Positions 16,055-24,525 of a stretch of 27,939 bases of DNA are shown here, piece by piece (the first letter of the stretch is position 1; each line of letters starts with the position of its first letter). Origin of the DNA: JAFKKS01 sp039808325 (lineage in GTDB: Bacteria; Pseudomonadota; Alphaproteobacteria; Rhizobiales; Xanthobacteraceae); contig JBDHSU010000046.1 in NCBI GenBank assembly GCA_039808325.1, forward strand, positions 1 to 27,939, written 5' to 3'. The notes beneath the pieces are model-generated. The model was given only the letters and a program-made list of their open reading frames with translations, did not search any database and was not told the origin of the DNA. A program made the translations under genes and the position numbers.

Positions 16055-16933
16055 GTGCTCCTGCAGCAACTCGTAAACGGCCTGACGCTCGGGGCGGTCT
16101 ACACGCTCATCGCGTTGTCGTTCTCTCTCGTCATGGGCATCCTCGGCGTCTTGAATCTGGCGATCGCCGAACTGTTCATGCTTGGCGCCTATTTCGGCTT
16201 CACCGCGATCATAGCGCAGCTTCCGCTTCCCGTTGCCCTCGCCGCCGCGATGCTCGGCTCCGCGCTCGTCGCGGTCGTCATTCAAAAAGTCGCGTACGAA
16301 CCGCTGCGCAACGCACCCATCGTGACGCCGATGCTCAGTACGCTCGGCTTTTCCATCATCCTTCAGAACGTCGCGACCAACGTATGGGGGTCGGACCCCC
16401 TGCAGTTGACCGACGAGGTCCTGCCCGGGCGCCTCACCCTTGGCCCGGTCAGCATCAGCACGATGCAGCTTCTGGTGATGGGCTCGACCGTTACGCTCGT
16501 CGCCATCCTGGCGTTCGTCGTTCAGAAGACGCCGGCCGGCCGCGCTCTGCGCGCCGTCGCCGAGAATCGTGACGTCGCCCGCCTGCTCGGCGTCTCGGCG
16601 GCGCGCGTCACGCTGCTCGCGTTCGTCCTGTCGGGCGTCATGGCAGGCGCGGCCGGCGTGCTGATCGGCATGCATTACGCGGTGATCACGCCGTATATGG
16701 GCGTCGACATCGGCCTCAAAGCGATTGCCGTGATGGTCATCGGCGGCACAACGCGCATCTGGGGCGCGCTGGTCGCAGGGCCTTTGATCGGAATCGCGGA
16801 AGTGATGACGGTCGCCTACGGCGGTTCGCAGGTCCGCGACTTCGTCGTCTACGGTCTGATGATCCTGATCCTGCTGCTGCGTCCGCAGGGAATCCTTGGC
16901 GGCTCGCGGTCCGAACAGGGTCAGCGGGTGTGA
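16055..16933 (+). CDS. livH: Branched-chain amino acid-type ABC permease LivH
   Basis: A 292-residue inner-membrane permease of the BPD_transp_2 family. It begins LLQQLVNGLTLGAVYTLIALSFSLVMGILGVLNLA, diagnostic for LivH, and keeps VMVIGGTTRIWGALVAGPLIGIAE near the end. About eight hydrophobic segments. GTG start with a modest ribosome site (ACGGGA). Its TGA overlaps the ATG of the next gene by one base (TGATG). Partner of LivM in the membrane channel. Confidence 0.9.
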   Translation: MLLQQLVNGLTLGAVYTLIALSFSLVMGILGVLNLAIAELFMLGAYFGFTAIIAQLPLPVALAAAMLGSALVAVVIQKVAYEPLRNAPIVTPMLSTLGFSIILQNVATNVWGSDPLQLTDEVLPGRLTLGPVSISTMQLLVMGSTVTLVAILAFVVQKTPAGRALRAVAENRDVARLLGVSAARVTLLAFVLSGVMAGAAGVLIGMHYAVITPYMGVDIGLKAIAVMVIGGTTRIWGALVAGPLIGIAEVMTVAYGGSQVRDFVVYGLMILILLLRPQGILGGSRSEQGQRV

Positions 16934-17766
16934 TGTCGACCTACTACGCAGGCCTGCTCGCGGATGTCGGCATCCTCACGCTCGGAGGCCTCAGCGTCTA
17001 CATCATTCTGGCGACCGGCCAACTGTCGCTCGGCAACGCCGGCTTCATGGGTATCGGCGCCTACATCACGTCATACCTGACGGTGACGCTAGGGCTGGCG
17101 ATCACGCCGGCCTTGTTCATCGCCGCCGCCGCGTCCGGCCTCATCGGCATCATCGTCGGCTTCCCCGCCCTGCGCCTCAGGGGCATCTATCTCGCCATGG
17201 CAACGCTCGGCTTCGGCGAGATGGTGCGGAGCTTCTTCCTGAATCTCAGCGCTATGGGCGGCTCCAGCGGCTTCCACGGCATGAAGCATATTTCCGTCGG
17301 CTACATCTGGCTGTGGGCGACCGGCGTTCTTCTCGTCGTGATGCTGCTCGAACGCTCCCGCGTCTGGCTCGAGATGCAGGCGGTGCACGACGACGAGACC
17401 GCGGCCGGGCTCGTCGGCCTCAACGCGACAGCGATCAAGGTCGGAGCGTTCGGTGCCGGTGCGGCTGTCGCGGCGATCTCGGGCGGACTGTTCGCGCACC
17501 ACCACGTTTATATCGAACCCGGCAATTTCGGCTTCGAGCGCTCGATCGATTTCGTGCTCGCCGTGATCCTCGGCGGTTCGACGGTCGGGCCCGGCGCGCT
17601 CGTCGGTTCGCTCGTGCTCGTCATGCTGCCCGAATATCTGCGTTTCCTCGCGGACTGGCGGCTAGCGGCGTTCGGCGTGCTGCTGATCGCGGTCCTGCTC
17701 GTTCGGCGGCAAGGCATCCTGGACCGCTCGCTCTTCCGCCGGCTTTCGCTGCGCGGTGCAGCATGA
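16933..17766 (+). CDS. livM: Branched-chain amino acid-type ABC permease LivM
   Basis: A 277-residue permease, partner of LivH. Landmarks are GGLSVYIILATGQLSLGNAGFMGIGAY near the start, FPALRLRGIYLAMATLGFGEM in the middle, and FVLAVILGGSTVGPGALVGS towards the end. The ATG at 16933 overlaps the LivH stop; GTG 16930 one codon earlier is possible. Shorter than E. coli LivM because it lacks the N-terminal extension, as usual for this group. Its stop overlaps the LivG start (ATGA). Confidence 0.9.
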   Translation: MSTYYAGLLADVGILTLGGLSVYIILATGQLSLGNAGFMGIGAYITSYLTVTLGLAITPALFIAAAASGLIGIIVGFPALRLRGIYLAMATLGFGEMVRSFFLNLSAMGGSSGFHGMKHISVGYIWLWATGVLLVVMLLERSRVWLEMQAVHDDETAAGLVGLNATAIKVGAFGAGAAVAAISGGLFAHHHVYIEPGNFGFERSIDFVLAVILGGSTVGPGALVGSLVLVMLPEYLRFLADWRLAAFGVLLIAVLLVRRQGILDRSLFRRLSLRGAA

Positions 17767-18518
17767 CGGCGCCCGCGCTGCTCAGCCTGAAAAACGTGAC
17801 CAAGCTCTTCGGCGGCATCCGCGCGCTGGCGGACGTCTCGTTCGACGTTGCGCCTGGTCAGATCGTCGGCGTGATCGGCCCGAACGGCGCCGGAAAGACG
17901 TCGATGTTCAACGTCATCACCGGCGCCTACAAAGCCGATAGCGGCCAGGTCGTGCTGGCCGGCAAGGACGTGACCAATCAGCCGCCGCACCGCATCGCGC
18001 GCGCGGGAATTTCCCGCACGTTTCAGAACATTCGCCTCTTCGGCGGCATGACCGTGTGGGAGCATCTCCTGGTCTCGCAGCCGCACAGTGAATCGCTGAT
18101 GCGGCGGGTGCTGCCGATGCGCTGGGCCGATCCGGCGGCGCTGCGGCGCGCGGAGGAAGTTCTCGCGTTCTTCGGCCTGGAAGAGATGAAGGATCGCAAC
18201 GCCCGCTCCCTTCCATACGGTCTGCAGCGGCGAGTCGAGATGGCGCGTGCGGTGACGGCGCGCCCGAAACTCCTGCTTCTCGATGAGCCCGTGGCCGGCA
18301 TGAATCACGACGAGGCGGAGGGCATCCGCAAGCTGATTCTGCGGCTGCGCGCCGATGGCCTCAGCGTCCTGTTGATCGAACACGACATGGCGTTCGTCAT
18401 GAATCTTTGCGACTATCTGCATGTCGTCGACTTCGGCGCCATGATCGCGCACGGCCGGCCGGAAGACGTGCGCGCCGACCCCGTCGTCCTCGAAGCTTAT
18501 CTCGGTCGGGCGGCCTGA
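17763..18518 (+). CDS. livG: Branched-chain amino acid-type ABC ATPase LivG
   Basis: A 251-residue ATPase: Walker A GPNGAGKTSMFN (~residue 40), RTFQNIRLFGGMTVWEHL, signature-like LPYGLQRRVEMARA in place of LSGGQ, Walker B LLLLDEPVAGMNHDEAE, and switch LIEHDMAFVM. The degenerate LPYG signature is normal for LivG proteins. Overlaps LivM by four bases and LivF by one base, so translation is coupled through the operon. Confidence 0.92.
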   Translation: MTAPALLSLKNVTKLFGGIRALADVSFDVAPGQIVGVIGPNGAGKTSMFNVITGAYKADSGQVVLAGKDVTNQPPHRIARAGISRTFQNIRLFGGMTVWEHLLVSQPHSESLMRRVLPMRWADPAALRRAEEVLAFFGLEEMKDRNARSLPYGLQRRVEMARAVTARPKLLLLDEPVAGMNHDEAEGIRKLILRLRADGLSVLLIEHDMAFVMNLCDYLHVVDFGAMIAHGRPEDVRADPVVLEAYLGRAA

Positions 18519-19231
18519 TGCTCGAAGCCCGCAACCTGCACGTTCGCTACGGAAGCATCGCCGCCGTGCGCGGTGTCGACATCGTCATCAACGCCGGCGA
18601 GATCGTCGCCCTGATCGGCGCCAACGGCGCCGGCAAGACGACGATCGCACGGGCGATTGCCGGCCTGCTTCCTTACCGCGGCGAGATCAGCTTCGAAGGC
18701 CGATTGCTGAAGCCCAACAGCGCCGAGCACAATCTGCGGGCCGGCATCGCGCTCGTCCCCGAAGGCCGCGGCATCCTGGCCGGCATGACGGTCGAGGAAA
18801 ATCTGCTGATGGGTCTTTACGCGCGCCGTGACCAAGCGGCCGCCAAAACCGACCTGGCAACGATGCAGGAGCGATTCCCGATCCTTCGCCAGCGGCGCGA
18901 CCGCATGGCCAGTCTCTTGAGCGGCGGCGAGCAGCAGATGCTGGCGATCGCGCGGGCGCTGCTGTCCAAACCAAAACTCCTGTTATTGGACGAGCCGTCA
19001 CTCGGCCTGGCACCGAAGCTCACGGACTCTATTTTCGAACTGATCGCCGACATGCGCGCCAAGGGCCTGACCATCATGCTGGTCGAGCAGAAGGCGCGGC
19101 AAACGCTGCGCGCCGCCGACCGCGCATACCTCCTGGAGACCGGCCGCATCGTGCGGAGCGGGCCGGCGCAGGACCTCGCCGCCGACAAGATCGTCGACGA
19201 AACGTTTCTTGGCGGCTCGGTCGGCCGTTAG
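18518..19231 (+). CDS. livF: Branched-chain amino acid-type ABC ATPase LivF
   Basis: A 237-residue ATPase, second subunit of the LivG/LivF pair. Motifs: Walker A GANGAGKTTIAR, LVPEGRGILAGMTVEENLLMG, signature LLSGGEQQMLAIARAL, Walker B LLLLDEPSLGLAPKL, and VEQKARQTL. The last codon is followed by TAG at 19229-19231, which is also the first bases of a dispersed repeat. Last gene of the importer operon. Confidence 0.92.
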   Translation: MLEARNLHVRYGSIAAVRGVDIVINAGEIVALIGANGAGKTTIARAIAGLLPYRGEISFEGRLLKPNSAEHNLRAGIALVPEGRGILAGMTVEENLLMGLYARRDQAAAKTDLATMQERFPILRQRRDRMASLLSGGEQQMLAIARALLSKPKLLLLDEPSLGLAPKLTDSIFELIADMRAKGLTIMLVEQKARQTLRAADRAYLLETGRIVRSGPAQDLAADKIVDETFLGGSVGR

Positions 19232-19295
19232 AGCATTTTCGTTCGAGCATGATCTTATCCGAAAGCCGGTTTCCACTTTTCCGGATCATGCTCTA
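19229..19295. repeat. Palindromic repeat between convergent genes; bidirectional terminator candidate
   Basis: GAGCATGATC (19245-19254) is complemented by GATCATGCTC (19284-19293), with TATCCG / CCGG words inside and a leading TAGAGCATTTTCG. This is a repeat type I recognise from many Bradyrhizobium-group intergenic regions. It starts with the TAG of LivF and ends with CTA, the complement of the SDR gene's TAG stop, so it supplies both stop codons. The hairpin probably acts as a terminator for both transcripts. Confidence 0.7.
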
Positions 19296-20072
19296 AAGCC
19301 TTTGCCCGCCGCTCACCTGGATGCGTTGGCCGGTCACCCAGCGCGCCTCATCGGAGGCGAGAAAAGCGATCACGTTCGCGATGTCCTCGGGCTCGCCCAT
19401 GCGGCCGAGTGCCGTCGCGGCGGCGATCCGCGCCGCGATCTCGGGGTTTGCGAAGCCCGGATTCATGTCGGTCGCGGTCGCCCCCGGCAGCACCGCATTG
19501 ACGGTGATGCCGCGCGGGCCGAAATGCTGCGCCAGCGACAGCGTCAGCGCCTCAAGCCCGGCCTTCGCCGCGACATAGGCGGCGAGTTCAGGAAAGGCGT
19601 TCCGCGTCGCCATCGAGCTTACATTGATGATGCGCCCGCCTCGCCGCAAGCGCGGCGACGCCTGCTGGATGATCAGGAACGGAGCCTTGAGGTTGACTTG
19701 AACGACCTCATCCAAAACCTCCGGCGCAACCTCCTCGATCGGCGCGCGCGGGCCGATACCGGCGTTGTTGACGAGAATATCGAGTTCACGGCCGCCAGTG
19801 CGGGCCGCGAATTCCGTATCCAGTTGCTTGAATAACTCTGTCACGCTCGCCGGCTGCGTGAGATCGGCGCCGACGGCGAACGCCTTGCCGCCGGTCGCTA
19901 CGATGGCGCGCACGACCGCTTCGGCCTCGTCGCGGCCGCGGCCGTAATGCACCGCGGCGAGCGCGCCTCCGCCGGCGAGCTTGAGCGCCGTGGCCCGCCC
20001 GATGCCGCGGCTCGCGCCCGTGACCAGCGCGGTCTTTCCCTTCAAGGGCCCCTCAGTGGAAGCCGCCGCCAT
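19293..20072 (-). CDS. SDR family oxidoreductase
   Basis: A 259-residue short-chain dehydrogenase/reductase. NAD(P) site TGASRGIG (residues 18-25), ILVNNAGIGPRAP, catalytic serine in INVSSMATR, catalytic YVAAK, and the GITVNAVLPGATATDM segment after it. Likely cytoplasmic and tetrameric; reduces or oxidises a hydroxy/keto group, perhaps on a CoA ester as in FabG-like relatives. The ATG follows the ligase stop with no gap (TGAATG), so it is translationally coupled. Last gene of a leftward five-gene operon; the stop falls in the repeat. Confidence 0.88.
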   Translation of the reverse strand: MAAASTEGPLKGKTALVTGASRGIGRATALKLAGGGALAAVHYGRGRDEAEAVVRAIVATGGKAFAVGADLTQPASVTELFKQLDTEFAARTGGRELDILVNNAGIGPRAPIEEVAPEVLDEVVQVNLKAPFLIIQQASPRLRRGGRIINVSSMATRNAFPELAAYVAAKAGLEALTLSLAQHFGPRGITVNAVLPGATATDMNPGFANPEIAARIAAATALGRMGEPEDIANVIAFLASDEARWVTGQRIQVSGGQRL

Positions 20073-21596
20073 TCAACGCCGCCCCGACGCCGCGATCTCT
20101 CGCGCGCGCTGCTTGAGCATCGCCCGGTCGACCTTGTTCGTCCCGGCGAGCGGCATCGCCGGCACGAACTCGACCCAGCGCGGGTGCTGATAGGCCGGTC
20201 CGCCCTCGAGGGTCCAGTTCTTGATGTCGCCCTCGCCGACCTTGTTGCCGTTCGGCCCCGGCTCGCGCACGACGAACGCGAACGGCAGCATCTGCTTGAT
20301 GTCGTCCGGCACCGGGACGACCACGGCCTGCTGAACGCCGGGATGACGCTCGATCAGCTTCTCCACTTCGCCGGGATAGACATTCTCGCCGCCGGACACG
20401 AACATGTCGTCGGCGCGCCCGACGAAAAAGTAGAAGCCGTCGGCGTCGCGGCGCACGACGTCGTTGGTGTGATACCAGCCGTCGCGGATGGCGCGCCTCG
20501 TCTGCTCCGGGAGATGCAGATAACCGCTCATCAGCGCGGGCGTGCGCATTTGCAGAATGCCCTCGCCTGCTCCTTCGACGGGGCGCCCCTCCGCATCGAC
20601 GATGCGTAGATCGATCGCCGTGAGCGGATAGCCCATGGACAGATCGGGCGTTGGAATGCCGTCAGGGTGCTTGCCGAACACAGCCGGACCCGCTTCGGTC
20701 GTTCCATATCCGTTGCTGACCGCGGCATTGGGGAAAAGCTTGCGCACACGATCAAGCAGCGACTGCCCGAACGGCGAGGACCCCATGTAAATGCGCGTCA
20801 CGTTCTTGAACGATGCCGGCGCGGGGCCGTCGCCGACCTCTTTCGCCACCATCGCGATCATCGTCGGGACCGAGGTCAGCCACGTCACGTTGTGCGCCTC
20901 GATCGCCGCGATATAGGCCGCCACCGAGAACAGCGGCGCGAGGATGACGGTCGCATTGTTGTGGAATGCGAATTTGAGGTTGAACAGCGCGTTCATGTGG
21001 AACATCGGCGCCGCGACGAGCAGGCGATGCGCGCTCACGTCCTCGCCGCTGAAAATTTCCACCGCCCAACGCTGGCCGGCGTGGCTCAGAGGCACGCCTT
21101 TAGGCCGCCCGGTCGAACCCGACGTATAGAGGATTTGGGCAACCTCGTCGGGCGCGGGCATGACGCTCTCGAAAGGCCCGGGATCGAGAAACGTTCCCCA
21201 CTCCGGCGCGTCGAATCCAATGGACGGCACGCCGGCCGGCACTTGTTCCGCGCGCCCGGCATCGACAAAGAACAGCTTTACCGCGGCATCCTGTGCAATA
21301 TACGCAACCGTGTCCGCGGGTAGCTTCCAGTTCACCGGCACGGCGACGATGCCGGCACGCATCGCGCCGAAATACACGGCGACGAACTCCGAGCGGTTGA
21401 GGGAAAGGATCCCGATCGCGTCGCCGCGGCGCAATCCGCGTTTGAGCAGACCGCGCGCGACGGCGTTGATCAGGTCGTCAAGCGCGCGCGCAGTGTAGCT
21501 CGCGCGCGTCGACGCGCCATCCTCTCCCGTCTCGACAAGAACGACCTTGTCGGGCGTGCGCCCGGCATCGAGCATGTCGCCGAGATTGAGACTCAT
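20073..21596 (-). CDS. Acyl-CoA ligase (class I adenylate-forming)
   Basis: A 507-residue AMP-forming ligase. Motifs in order: ILYTSGSTGRPKGVPLSH (P-loop, ~residue 155), VSNGYGTTEAGP, GWYHTNDVVRRDADGFYFFVGRADDM, SGGENVYPGEVEKLI, and the catalytic-lysine region LAGTNKVDR near the end. It would activate a carboxylic acid to its CoA thioester. The start at 21596 (MSLNLG) lies 17 bases after the binding-protein stop; earlier starts overlap that gene. The ribosome site is weak. With the neighbouring thioesterase, MDR enzyme and SDR it suggests a CoA-dependent carboxylate pathway; the substrate class cannot be read. Confidence 0.87.
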   Translation of the reverse strand: MSLNLGDMLDAGRTPDKVVLVETGEDGASTRASYTARALDDLINAVARGLLKRGLRRGDAIGILSLNRSEFVAVYFGAMRAGIVAVPVNWKLPADTVAYIAQDAAVKLFFVDAGRAEQVPAGVPSIGFDAPEWGTFLDPGPFESVMPAPDEVAQILYTSGSTGRPKGVPLSHAGQRWAVEIFSGEDVSAHRLLVAAPMFHMNALFNLKFAFHNNATVILAPLFSVAAYIAAIEAHNVTWLTSVPTMIAMVAKEVGDGPAPASFKNVTRIYMGSSPFGQSLLDRVRKLFPNAAVSNGYGTTEAGPAVFGKHPDGIPTPDLSMGYPLTAIDLRIVDAEGRPVEGAGEGILQMRTPALMSGYLHLPEQTRRAIRDGWYHTNDVVRRDADGFYFFVGRADDMFVSGGENVYPGEVEKLIERHPGVQQAVVVPVPDDIKQMLPFAFVVREPGPNGNKVGEGDIKNWTLEGGPAYQHPRWVEFVPAMPLAGTNKVDRAMLKQRAREIAASGRR

Positions 21597-21613
21597 GACA
21601 AGCTCGCAGCCGC

Positions 21614-22831
21614 TCAGTGCTTGACCAGCGGACACACACTTTCCGACAGCGGACGAAAGGCCTGGTCTCCCGGAATGGTCTCGAGCAGATTGTAGAAGTC
21701 CCACGGCCCCTTCGACTCCGATGGCGCCTTGACTTGCATGAGATACATGTCGTGAACGAAGCGCCCGTCGATACGCAGGCGGCCGTTCTTGGCGAAGAAG
21801 TCATTGACCGGCAGTTCGCGCATCTTCGCCATCACGGCCTTCGTGTCGGTCGTTCCCGCCGCCTTCACCGCATTCAGGTAATGCATGGTGGATGAATAGT
21901 CGCCGGCCTGCGTCGACGTCGGCATCTTCTTGAAGCGCTCGAAGAAGCGCTTCGACCATGCGCGCGTCTCGTCGTTCATGTTCCAATAAAAGGCTTCCGT
22001 CAGTAGAAGCCCTTGCGACACGTCGAGCCCGAGGGCCGCGGTATCGTTCAAATTGAGCGCCAAGGCCGCGAGCTGCTGTCCGGACTTGCGGAAGCCGAAC
22101 TCGTTCGCCGTCTTGATGGCGTTGATGGTATCGGAGCCGCCATTCGCGAGCCCAACCACCTTCGCCTTCGAAGCCTGGGCCTGGAGAAGGAACGAGGAGA
22201 AGTCAGACGTGTTGAGGGGGTGACGAACTTCGCCCAGCACTTTGCCGCCCGCAGCCTTCACAAACTCGGTTGTGTCGGCGGCAAGAGCCTTGCCGTAGGC
22301 ATAATCGACCGTGATCAGATACCAAGTATCGTCGCCGCGCTTGACGGTCGCCTGCGCGGTTGCCTTGGCGAGTGCATAGGTGTCCCACGTGTAGTGGATG
22401 CTGTTGGGCGTGCACTTCTCATTGGTGATGATGGAGCCGCTGGCGCCGTTGACAATGGCAACACGATTTTTGTCGACCGCCAGATTGATGACCGCGAGCG
22501 CAACCGCGGAGTTCATCAGATCCTGGATCATGACGACGCCTTCGCGATCGTACCATTCGCGCGCGATACTCGCGCCGATGTCGGCTTTGTTCTGATGATC
22601 GGCGACGAGGACGTCGATCGGCTTGTCGAGAACCTTGCCACCAAAATCCTCAACGGCCATCTTCACCGCTTCGACCGCCCCAGGGCCCGAAATATCGGAG
22701 AACGTGCCCGCCATGTCGGTCAGCACGCCGATCTTGATGTGCCCGTCGGCAGACGATGCCGCCTGCTGTGCGGCGGCTGGCGTCAACGCAAGCCCGAGGC
22801 CGACGAGGACGCCGACGAATGTGGACTTCAT
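21614..22831 (-). CDS. Orphan Liv-type ABC substrate-binding protein
   Basis: A 405-residue Peripla_BP_6 binding protein with a ~22-residue signal peptide (VGVLVGLGLALTPAAA, cleavage before QQAASS). Then IKIGVLTDMAGTFSDISGPGAVEAVKMAVEDFGG, typical of the family. A GGAGAG site precedes the ATG. It lies inside the ligase operon with no permease or ATPase of its own, so it may use the LivHMGF complex encoded convergently. It is clearly different from the binding protein at 14748-15980. Presumably it binds the acid that the ligase activates. Confidence 0.86.
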   Translation of the reverse strand: MKSTFVGVLVGLGLALTPAAAQQAASSADGHIKIGVLTDMAGTFSDISGPGAVEAVKMAVEDFGGKVLDKPIDVLVADHQNKADIGASIAREWYDREGVVMIQDLMNSAVALAVINLAVDKNRVAIVNGASGSIITNEKCTPNSIHYTWDTYALAKATAQATVKRGDDTWYLITVDYAYGKALAADTTEFVKAAGGKVLGEVRHPLNTSDFSSFLLQAQASKAKVVGLANGGSDTINAIKTANEFGFRKSGQQLAALALNLNDTAALGLDVSQGLLLTEAFYWNMNDETRAWSKRFFERFKKMPTSTQAGDYSSTMHYLNAVKAAGTTDTKAVMAKMRELPVNDFFAKNGRLRIDGRFVHDMYLMQVKAPSESKGPWDFYNLLETIPGDQAFRPLSESVCPLVKH

Positions 22832-22883
22832 GACAATTCTCTCCTGTTAAAATATCGCGGCGCGCCGCGCCCGCATGTCATAC

Positions 22884-23309
22884 TCAGCCCGGCTGACTGC
22901 CGTAACACCCGCGGCCGACGGCCACGAGGCGTTTCTCGCTATCCTCGACGTCGATGTCCACAACGCCGACGGTGCGGCCGGAGCGACGCACGCGCGCCGT
23001 CGCCGTCAACGTCGCCGTCGTCGCAGGCCGCAGATAGTCGACGCGAAAATTAATCGTCGGAAGCGGCCCGCCCGCTCCCATCACCAAGGCAAAATCGCCA
23101 ACCGTGTCGATGAACCCGGACAGCGCGCCGCCGTGCCATTGACCGGTGCCGGGCATTCTTTCCATTTCAGGCCGCAGCGTTATCTCGGCGACGATCGTCG
23201 ATGCCGCTGGATCGGCCGAAACGATGCGGATGCCGAAAAAACGGATGAACGGCGAACTGTCCATGATCGCCTGCATGTCGGCGATCGTCATCGGCGTCTT
23301 GGCGCTCAT
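22884..23309 (-). CDS. PaaI-family hotdog thioesterase
   Basis: A 141-residue hotdog-fold protein. The segment WHGGALSGFIDTVGDFAL is the PaaI/4HBT core helix with the HGG motif, followed by TINFRVDYLRPA and VRRSGRTVGVVDIDVED. Likely hydrolyses an acyl-CoA, perhaps to recover CoA from dead-end thioesters. The start at 23309 overlaps the stop of the MDR gene by four bases (ATGA), showing tight coupling. A 52-base gap separates it from the binding-protein gene, with no clear promoter. Confidence 0.83.
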   Translation of the reverse strand: MSAKTPMTIADMQAIMDSSPFIRFFGIRIVSADPAASTIVAEITLRPEMERMPGTGQWHGGALSGFIDTVGDFALVMGAGGPLPTINFRVDYLRPATTATLTATARVRRSGRTVGVVDIDVEDSEKRLVAVGRGCYGSQPG

Positions 23310-24313
23310 GGCTCCAGCACCGCTTTGCCGAAAACTTTGCGGTCGATGAGTTCCTGCAGCGAGATCCCGAACTCGCGCAACGGCCGCACGGAATGCAGCA
23401 CGGGCTTGATGCGTCCGTCGGCGACCATCTCCAGCAGCTCGATCTGATCCTGCGGCGTCCACCCGTTGGCGCCGATGATGTTGAACTCGAACGACCAGAT
23501 GTAGCGGATATCGGTCGGCGGCGCATAGCCCGCCGTCGCGCCGCAGGTAAGCAAGCGGCCGTCGCGCTTGAGCGCGCGGAAGCACTCCGCCCAGGTGTTG
23601 CCGCCGGTATAGTTGACGATCACGTCGACGCCGCCGCTCTCGCCCCAGACGCGCGGCTTGCCGTAGAGACGGATCACCTCCTTCACGTAGTCCTGCGTGG
23701 AAGTATTCACCACGTGATCGGCGCCGATAGCCTTAAGCTTCTCCGCCTTCTCGGCCGAGCTCGCGCAGGCGACGACTTCGGCACCGGCGAGTTTCGCCAA
23801 TTGCACGCAGCAGGTGCCGACACCGCCGGTTGCGCCGAGGATGAGAACCTTCTCGCCGCGCTTCACTTTGCCGCGCGTCTGCATCATGCGCAGCGCCGTT
23901 CCATAGGCTGTGGGCAGGCAAGCCGCGTCGACGAATGAGACGGCATCCGGCATCGGCAGCAAAGAGGATTGCGGCACCGCACAGAGCTCCGCCGCCGCGC
24001 CGCGCAACGTTTCGCCCATCATGCCGACACCCGGGCGCAGCGGCACAGTCGCCACGCGCTGGCCGACGCGCCAGCGGCTTTTGTCCACGGCCGAGCCGAG
24101 AGCAACGATTTCGCCGGCAAAGTCGGCTCCCGGGATCATCGGCAACGGCGTCTTCAGGCCGGGAATCCCGTTAAGGATCATCGGGTCGAATCCGTTGAGC
24201 GATACCGCTCCAACCCGGATCAATACATCTTCAGGCCCGCATTCCGGATCGGGGAAATCCTCGTAGCGAAGCTGCTCAACTCCGCCGTGCTGGTGGAAGA
24301 CGATGGCTTTCAT
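23306..24313 (-). CDS. Quinone oxidoreductase-like MDR enzyme
   Basis: A 335-residue medium-chain dehydrogenase/reductase. N-terminal GroES-like domain (MKAIVFHQHGGVEQL, PGADFAGEIVALGS), then the nucleotide fold ILGATGGVGTCCVQLAKLAGAEVVA, and a C-terminal segment close to quinone oxidoreductase/enoyl reductase relatives. The catalytic-zinc cysteine is absent (NGFDPMI in its place), so it is a zinc-free NAD(P)H reductase of an enoyl or quinone group. First gene of the leftward operon. The 212 bases upstream (24314-24525) show no recognisable gene or strong promoter; the small open frame there looks accidental. Confidence 0.87.
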   Translation of the reverse strand: MKAIVFHQHGGVEQLRYEDFPDPECGPEDVLIRVGAVSLNGFDPMILNGIPGLKTPLPMIPGADFAGEIVALGSAVDKSRWRVGQRVATVPLRPGVGMMGETLRGAAAELCAVPQSSLLPMPDAVSFVDAACLPTAYGTALRMMQTRGKVKRGEKVLILGATGGVGTCCVQLAKLAGAEVVACASSAEKAEKLKAIGADHVVNTSTQDYVKEVIRLYGKPRVWGESGGVDVIVNYTGGNTWAECFRALKRDGRLLTCGATAGYAPPTDIRYIWSFEFNIIGANGWTPQDQIELLEMVADGRIKPVLHSVRPLREFGISLQELIDRKVFGKAVLEP

Positions 24314-24525
24314 GGGCTCACTAACCGTTTACGACGAGATCCGTGCCGGGCATCCGCTCGAAGCCGCACGACGTGCGGCCGGTGAAGGCATGCGCGTGCT
24401 GGACTTGGCCGACAGAGAGGGGTCCGTCAAGGCCCCGTTTCAGCTTGGCTACACATCGCAAATTCAACCGCTCGCGCAAGGGCGGCGGGGGCGCCTCCGA
24501 TAGCCCGGCGGCAGCGCGGAAACCG

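Noticed and set aside
24303..24503. Small plus-strand open frame between the MDR and Crp/Fnr genes
   Set aside because: Starts inside the MDR gene's 5' end, has no ribosome site and no recognisable motif.
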